Origin: Mycobacterium sp. ST-F2
GTDB taxonomy: Bacteria; Actinomycetota; Actinomycetes; Mycobacteriales; Mycobacteriaceae
Assembly: GCF_001905655.1 (NCBI RefSeq)
Contig: NZ_JMHT01000013.1
Coordinates: 1 to 64,000, forward strand
Direction: 5' to 3'
DNA length: 64,000 nucleotides
A program made the position numbers and the translations under genes. This document shows, piece after piece, positions 59,416-64,000 of this stretch (position 1 is its first letter; each line of letters opens with the position of its first letter). The notes beneath the pieces are model-generated. The model made no database searches. It was not told where the DNA came from and was given only the letters and a program-made list of their open reading frames with translations.

Positions 59416-62340
59416 ATGATGCGGCTGAGCGGTCTGCTTCGGCGCTGGCGCTGGGCGGTTTTCGCCACCTGGCTGCTGCTCATGGTGCCGTCCCTGTATC
59501 TCGCGGCGACCCAGTCCAGCAACCTCAGCGGCGGCGGGTTCGAAGTCGCCGGCTCTCAGTCCCTGCACGTCCAGCGCGAGCTCGAGGACCACTTCCCCGA
59601 CGAAGGCGCCTCGCCGCTGGCGCTGGTCGCGGCCCCGACCTCAGGCGCGTCGCAAGAAGACATGACGGCCGCCGTCGACGAGCTGAAACGCATCGCCGCG
59701 GGCATCTCGAGCGTCGAGGTCGTGCCCGATCCCACGCAGCCCGAGCCACAGGCCGGCAAGCCCTACGTCGTGACGCTGCGCCTCGACTTCAACAACAGCG
59801 GCGCCGTCGACATCGCGAAGAAGCTACGCAAAGAGGTCGGCGTCGCGGGCGGCAAGCCCGGCCAGACCGCCGCCGGCAAAGTACGGCTGTACGTCATCGG
59901 ACAGGGCGCACTCGGTGCGGCCGCCAGCGAGACCACCAAGCACGACGTCGCCGAAGCCGAGAAGTGGAACCTGCCGATCGTGCTGATCGTGCTGCTGGCG
60001 GTGTTCGGCTCGCTGGCCGCCGCGGCCATGCCGATGCTGCTCGGTGCCTGCACGGTGATCGTGACGATGGGCGTGGTCTATCTGCTGTCCATCTGGGTCA
60101 CCATGAGCGTTTTCGTGACGACGACGCTGTCGATGTTCGGCATCGCGCTGGCCGTGGACTATTCGCTGTTCATCCTGATGCGCTTCCGCGAGGAGCTGCG
60201 GGCCGGGCGCGATCCGGAACAGGCCGTCGACGCGTCGATGGCGACGTCGGGCCTGGCGGTGCTGCTGTCCGGCCTGACGGTCATCGCGTCGATCACCGGC
60301 ATCTACCTGATCGGCACCCCGGTGCTGTCGTCCATGGCCACCGGCGCCATCCTCGCCGTCGCCGTCGCGGTGCTGACGTCGACCACGCTGATCCCGGCGG
60401 TGCTCGCCACGTTCGGCAAGCGCGTGGCCAAACGCTCGTCGTGGCTGCAGGTCACGCGCCGCCCCGACGTCACACAATCGAAGTTCTGGACCCAGTGGAC
60501 CGAACGCACCATGCGCCGCCCGTGGCTGTCGGCGCTGCTGGCCGCCGCCTTCCTCATCGCCCTGGCGGCACCGTCGTTCGGTATGACGCTGGGCAACAGC
60601 ATGCTGCGCCAGTTCGAACCCAGCCACGAGATCCGGACGGGCGTCGCCGCGGCGGCGGACGCGCTGGGCCCGGGTGCGCTCGGACCCATCCGGGTGCTGG
60701 CGACGTTCCCCGAGGCGACGGCGTCCGACCCGCAGAGCACCGCGACGCTCGACGCCCTGCACCAGAGCATGACGCAGGCACCGGACGTGGCCCAGGTGTC
60801 GCCACCGGTGTTCAGCAACGACAACCGCAGTGCGCTGTTCACGGTCGTGCTGTCGGTCGATCCCGAAGATCTGGTCGCGCGGGACTCCATCACGTGGCTG
60901 CGTCAACACCTGCCGGGCGTCGCCGGCCCGAACGTCACGATCGCGGTGGGCGGTCCGACGGCGCTGATCATGGACTTCGACCATCGCGTCGCGAACACCG
61001 AGATCCTGGTGTTCGTCTTCGTCTCGCTGATCGCGTTCGTGATGCTGCTGATCTCGATCCGGTCGATCGTGCTGGCGATCAAGGGCGTCCTGATGACGGT
61101 GCTGTCGGTCGCCGCGGCCTACGGCAGCTTGGTGATCGTCTTCGAATGGGGCTGGTTCCAGGCCCTGGGCTTCAAGCCTCTGGAGTCGCTGGACAGCACC
61201 ATCCCGCCGCTGGTCCTGGCCATGACGTTCGGCCTGTCCATGGACTACGAGATCTTCCTGCTGACGCGTATCCGCGAGCGCTTCCTGCAGACCGGCAACA
61301 CCCGCGACGCCGTCGCGTACGGCGTCAGCACCAGCGCCCGGACCATCACCAGCGCGGCGCTGATCATGATCGCCGTCTTCATCGGGTTCGCGTTCGCCGG
61401 CATGCCGCTGGTCGCCCAGATGGGCGTGGCCTGCGCCGTGGCCATCGCGGTCGACGCGACGGTGGTGCGGTTGGTCCTGGTGCCGGCGCTGATGGCGATG
61501 TTCGACCAGTGGAACTGGTGGCTGCCCGCGTGGCTGGATCGGCTGCTGCCGTCGGTCGACTTCGAGAAGCCGCTGCCCGCCACCGACACCGGCAGCCTGG
61601 TCATCATCCCCGACGACATCTCCGCGCTGGGCCCCTCCGGTGCCGAGCTGCGCAGCGTCGTCAAGTCCGCGGCCAAGCTGCAAAGCCTTGCCGCGCAGAC
61701 GGTTACGGTCTCCGACCCGCTGGCGTTCAGCGGCTGCAGCGGCGGCGAGCCCGGCGAGCCGCAGTACGTCCCGCGGGCCGTGCCGCGCCGGATCGCCGCG
61801 GCACCCGCCCGCAAGGACGGGTCGCGCACCGGGCTGGCGCTGCTGCGGCGCCGCTCGCACGGCACGTCGCGTGTCAAGGAAAACCCCGAGGTGCACCCCG
61901 TCACCATGTGGGGCGGACGGCTGTCGGTCGCGCTCGACGCGTTGTCGCTCAGCGACACCGACGGGCCCGCCACCGAGCGGCGCAGCCCCGTGGAGACGAC
62001 GACCGTATTGCTGCCCACCGGCGACCGGCTGGAGATCCCGACGGGCGCCGAGACGCTGCGCCTCAAGGGCTACCTGATCATGTCCCGCAACAGCGTCCAG
62101 GACTACGCCGACTTCGTCGATCTGGTGTCGTGCATGGACATCCGGACCGCAGCCGCGGTTCTCGCGGGAATTGACGGGTACTACTGTGGAGAACGGTCGA
62201 AGAACCAGTGGGTGGCAACCCAGTTGGTCCGCAGGTTGGCCGACCCGCATCCGTTCGACGACCACGAAACGGCAGATTGGCCCGACATCAAACAGCGGTG
62301 TCTGGCAGTGGCGGTGGCCATGTTGGAGGAGGCGAGGTGA
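59416..62340 (+). CDS. mmpL11: MmpL11 lipid/heme transporter
   Basis: A 974-residue RND-type transporter. MmpL11 exports monomeromycolyl diacylglycerol and mycolate wax esters and takes part in heme acquisition with the Rv0203 hemophore. The proton-relay pairs are Asp248-Tyr249 (GIALAVDYSLF) and Asp610-Tyr611 (GLSMDYEIF). The ATG at 59416 matches the N-terminus of the M. tuberculosis protein, MMRLS, though no strong ribosome-binding site is close by; the second ATG follows directly. Its stop overlaps the GTG of the next gene (GTGA). Confidence 0.94.
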   Translation: MMRLSGLLRRWRWAVFATWLLLMVPSLYLAATQSSNLSGGGFEVAGSQSLHVQRELEDHFPDEGASPLALVAAPTSGASQEDMTAAVDELKRIAAGISSVEVVPDPTQPEPQAGKPYVVTLRLDFNNSGAVDIAKKLRKEVGVAGGKPGQTAAGKVRLYVIGQGALGAAASETTKHDVAEAEKWNLPIVLIVLLAVFGSLAAAAMPMLLGACTVIVTMGVVYLLSIWVTMSVFVTTTLSMFGIALAVDYSLFILMRFREELRAGRDPEQAVDASMATSGLAVLLSGLTVIASITGIYLIGTPVLSSMATGAILAVAVAVLTSTTLIPAVLATFGKRVAKRSSWLQVTRRPDVTQSKFWTQWTERTMRRPWLSALLAAAFLIALAAPSFGMTLGNSMLRQFEPSHEIRTGVAAAADALGPGALGPIRVLATFPEATASDPQSTATLDALHQSMTQAPDVAQVSPPVFSNDNRSALFTVVLSVDPEDLVARDSITWLRQHLPGVAGPNVTIAVGGPTALIMDFDHRVANTEILVFVFVSLIAFVMLLISIRSIVLAIKGVLMTVLSVAAAYGSLVIVFEWGWFQALGFKPLESLDSTIPPLVLAMTFGLSMDYEIFLLTRIRERFLQTGNTRDAVAYGVSTSARTITSAALIMIAVFIGFAFAGMPLVAQMGVACAVAIAVDATVVRLVLVPALMAMFDQWNWWLPAWLDRLLPSVDFEKPLPATDTGSLVIIPDDISALGPSGAELRSVVKSAAKLQSLAAQTVTVSDPLAFSGCSGGEPGEPQYVPRAVPRRIAAAPARKDGSRTGLALLRRRSHGTSRVKENPEVHPVTMWGGRLSVALDALSLSDTDGPATERRSPVETTTVLLPTGDRLEIPTGAETLRLKGYLIMSRNSVQDYADFVDLVSCMDIRTAAAVLAGIDGYYCGERSKNQWVATQLVRRLADPHPFDDHETADWPDIKQRCLAVAVAMLEEAR

Positions 62341-62876
62341 CGTTGACATCCGAAGTGAGGGACACCCCTTCCGGTGCCGACGAACCCGGTGAACCCGCCT
62401 CCGCCGGCACCAACGGCGCGCCCACTGTCGCGTTCCCGGCTCAGCCCCCCGGCGAGAAGCCCGTCGAGTTCTGGTCGACGTCAGCCATCCGGACCGCGCT
62501 GGAGAACGACGACCTGGCGGTGTGGCAGCGCATCGTCGCCGCCATCAAGCGGGACCCGTTCGGCCGCACGGCCCGTCAGGTCGAAGAGATTCTGGCGACC
62601 ACCAACCCGTACGGCGTCTCCAAGGCGTTGTCCGAGGTGCTGGCCCGCGCCCGCACCCAGCTCGAGGCCAACGAATGCGCCGAGGTGGCGCGCCAGATCC
62701 GGCTGCTGATGGAGCGCTCGGGCCTCAGCGAGACCGAGTTCGCGTCCCGCATCGGGGTTGGCGCACAAGAACTTTCGACGTACGTCGCCGGCACCACCAG
62801 CCCGTCGGCCGCACTGCTGGTGCGCATGCGGCGGCTCTCGGACCGGTTCGCCCGGATGCGTTCGGCCCGCTCCTAG
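62337..62876 (+). CDS. HTH-domain protein (Rv0201c-like)
   Basis: A 179-residue protein with a disordered Pro/Ala-rich N-terminus (about 1-45), a helical central region and a C-terminal helix-turn-helix of the XRE type (LLMERSGLSETEFASRIGVG then ELSTYVAGTTSPSA, residues about 123-157). It may be a DNA-binding regulator of the mmpL11 locus. It begins with GTG overlapping the mmpL11 stop by four bases, so it is translationally coupled. The 3' end overlaps the converging Mce-associated gene by four bases. Confidence 0.78.
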   Translation: MTLTSEVRDTPSGADEPGEPASAGTNGAPTVAFPAQPPGEKPVEFWSTSAIRTALENDDLAVWQRIVAAIKRDPFGRTARQVEEILATTNPYGVSKALSEVLARARTQLEANECAEVARQIRLLMERSGLSETEFASRIGVGAQELSTYVAGTTSPSAALLVRMRRLSDRFARMRSARS

Positions 62877-63562
62877 CGCGACGCGATCGGGGTCACGTCC
62901 ATGACCAGCCAGCGTCCGTCCTGCTTCGTCAGCGTGACCCGCAGCCCCAGCACCGTCGCCTGAGCAGGCTTGTTGGGGATGTTCTGGGTGGCCCGCATGA
63001 CGACGGCGACACTGGCGAAATTCGGGCCGATGGTCTCGATGCCGGCCGAGACGGTGCTGGCCTGACCGGCCACCCCACGGCTGGTCAGATCCTTGGCGAC
63101 CGCATTGAACTCGTTGCGGTAGGCCTCCGCGCGCTGCGGCGCCATCAACGATGTGGCGCGGTCGATCGACACATTCGGCGCGCCGGGGGTGAAGGTCGCC
63201 GACGCCTCCGCGACGCTGCTGGCGATGCCGACCACCGTGGACATGTCGTTGTCGGTGGTGCGGTCGGGCACCGTCCACTTGGTGTAGCCGACGATCGCGG
63301 CCGCGGCGACGGCGGCGGCCGTCAACCCGGCGACCAGCAGCCGCAACTTGGGTGCGTCGTCGTCGGTGCCCATGGTGACGCCGTCACGGCGGAACAGCAC
63401 GAAGTTGACCACCGAGGCCTGCAGCACCAGCAGCCCGACGATGGTGCCCACCACGACCCACCACAGCGGACGCTCCAGCGCCAGCCCGATGTAGATGAGG
63501 CTCGCCAGCACCGCGAGCGGCGCCAGGACGTCGAAGGCCACTACCCGGAAGGCGTTCCTCAT
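62873..63562 (-). CDS. Mce-associated membrane protein (Rv0200-like)
   Basis: A 229-residue protein with three hydrophobic segments in the N-terminal half (about 10-30, 33-55 and 75-92) and an extracytoplasmic C-terminal domain rich in beta strands that resembles the Mce-associated family. The role may be to stabilise Mce-type lipid importers; none is in the window. The start at 63562 overlaps the stop of the upstream gene by four bases, so the two are cotranslated. Confidence 0.78.
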   Translation of the reverse strand: MRNAFRVVAFDVLAPLAVLASLIYIGLALERPLWWVVVGTIVGLLVLQASVVNFVLFRRDGVTMGTDDDAPKLRLLVAGLTAAAVAAAAIVGYTKWTVPDRTTDNDMSTVVGIASSVAEASATFTPGAPNVSIDRATSLMAPQRAEAYRNEFNAVAKDLTSRGVAGQASTVSAGIETIGPNFASVAVVMRATQNIPNKPAQATVLGLRVTLTKQDGRWLVMDVTPIASR

Positions 63563-64000
63563 CGCAGCGACTCCAATCGCGAAATCAGCATCTTGCCGCC
63601 GACGTCGGAGACCCCGAGACGCAGCCGCCAGCGCACCGTGGTCGGCTTGGCACCGGCGTTCTGGCTGACGGACGTCGCGATCACCAGCACCGTCGTCGTA
63701 TTCGACGAGATGGCCGCCAGCTCCGGCTGCACCGCCGGCTTGCCCTGCTCACTGGGCGGCGCGTGATGCAGTGTCTCGAGCGCGACCGATTCGATCTGCC
63801 CGCTGGTCTGGCTCTGCAGCTTCTCGACCAGCTTGGTGAACGGCTCGACCGTGGCGTCGAAATCGGCGTTGAGCTGGCCAACCGTGCCCTCGTGCAGCTT
63901 CGGCACGTTGATGGCGACGTTGTCCTTGGTCATGTTGATGAGCAGGTTGGACCACTCGGCGGCGGCTTTCATGGCCTGCGCCTCGTGCGCGCGCTCCGCG
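63559..64000 (-). CDS. Mce-associated protein (Rv0199-like; 5' end beyond window)
   Basis: The visible 147 residues run to the window edge without a stop, and the orthologue is about 219 residues, so the N-terminal third, including the expected membrane anchor, is missing. The visible part has EWSNLLINMTKDN, typical of the Mce-associated fold, and ends in VGGKMLISRLESLR. It forms an operon with the Rv0200-like gene. Function is inferred from the family only. Confidence 0.78.
   Translation of the reverse strand, partial: AERAHEAQAMKAAAEWSNLLINMTKDNVAINVPKLHEGTVGQLNADFDATVEPFTKLVEKLQSQTSGQIESVALETLHHAPPSEQGKPAVQPELAAISSNTTTVLVIATSVSQNAGAKPTTVRWRLRLGVSDVGGKMLISRLESLR

Noticed and set aside
59824..62349. 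Very long open frame antisense to mmpL11 (and a similar one on the plus strand in another frame)
   Set aside because: It mirrors the codon structure of mmpL11, is rich in Arg/His/Gln as expected from antisense GC-rich DNA, and has no start signals.
1..64000. tRNA, rRNA, CRISPR arrays, insertion sequences with transposase, prophage genes
   Set aside because: None were seen; no cloverleaf sequences, regularly spaced repeats or transposase or integrase motifs could be supported.

Overview
The window is high-GC actinobacterial DNA from a mycobacterium, most likely a fast-growing (Mycolicibacterium-type) species. It carries AftD, MmpL3, MmpL11, LpqI, TmaT/LmcA-like proteins, mycobacterial WS/DGAT acyltransferases and Mce-associated proteins, in an order that follows the M. 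tuberculosis Rv0199-Rv0237 block (inverted here) with several insertions. Orthology statements rest on recognising protein sequences and gene order, not on a search.

1-11.7 kb, cell-envelope glycoconjugates: lpqI (cut by the window edge), a 57-residue DUF2613 protein, the arabinofuranosyltransferase aftD, a tmaT-like acyltransferase, an lmcA-like DUF3068 protein, an Rv0226c-like polytopic protein, a GT4 glycosyltransferase and a methyltransferase. 11.7-20.4 kb: an aldehyde dehydrogenase behind a KstR-like box, a small protein between two hairpin terminators, a crotonase, a 44-residue ORF coupled to a TetR regulator, a DHFR/RibD-like reductase, a fused two-domain acyl-CoA dehydrogenase, two exported proteins and echA1. 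20.4-34.6 kb, lipid metabolism: an acyltransferase-fadD12-lipO module behind a perfect KstR-type palindrome, two WS/DGAT proteins, lipC, a second fused acyl-CoA dehydrogenase with the opposite domain order (divergent from lipC around a perfect CRP site), a septum-formation-type protein, ansP and lipW.

34.7-42.1 kb is an accessory steroid-degradation cluster: SnoaL-like protein, FadD17-like ligase, KstD, a truncated alcohol dehydrogenase remnant and KshA in one overlapping minus-strand operon, with a divergent thioesterase and a PucR-type regulator. Two CCGAC-N4-GTCGG palindromes lie in its control region. The Rv0216-fadD4 pair, a CaCA-type cation exchanger and pckA follow. 48.2-64 kb is the conserved essential envelope-transport region: an Rv0209-like protein, trmB, a NYN protein, mmpL3, an AI-2E family permease, an Rv0204c-like flippase-fold protein, an M23-like lipoprotein, two hemophore-like proteins, mmpL11, an Rv0201c-like HTH protein and two Mce-associated proteins (the last cut by the edge).

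The most unusual signal is a 49-bp near-perfect palindrome (22-bp arms, 5-base centre) present three times, at 1734, 8473 and 39369. Each copy lies inside a protein-coding gene (aftD, the Rv0226c-like gene, the fadD17-like gene) and is read through in frame, adding about 16-17 residues. Two different reading frames are used. It behaves like a protein-coding palindromic mobile element comparable in principle to the Rickettsia palindromic elements. A second, unrelated imperfect palindrome family occurs twice between genes (13948, 46152). Two of the palindrome-bearing genes also lack a canonical start codon at the homologous position. Many genes appear to be transcribed leaderlessly, with a TAnnnT -10 element 6-7 bases before the start codon.
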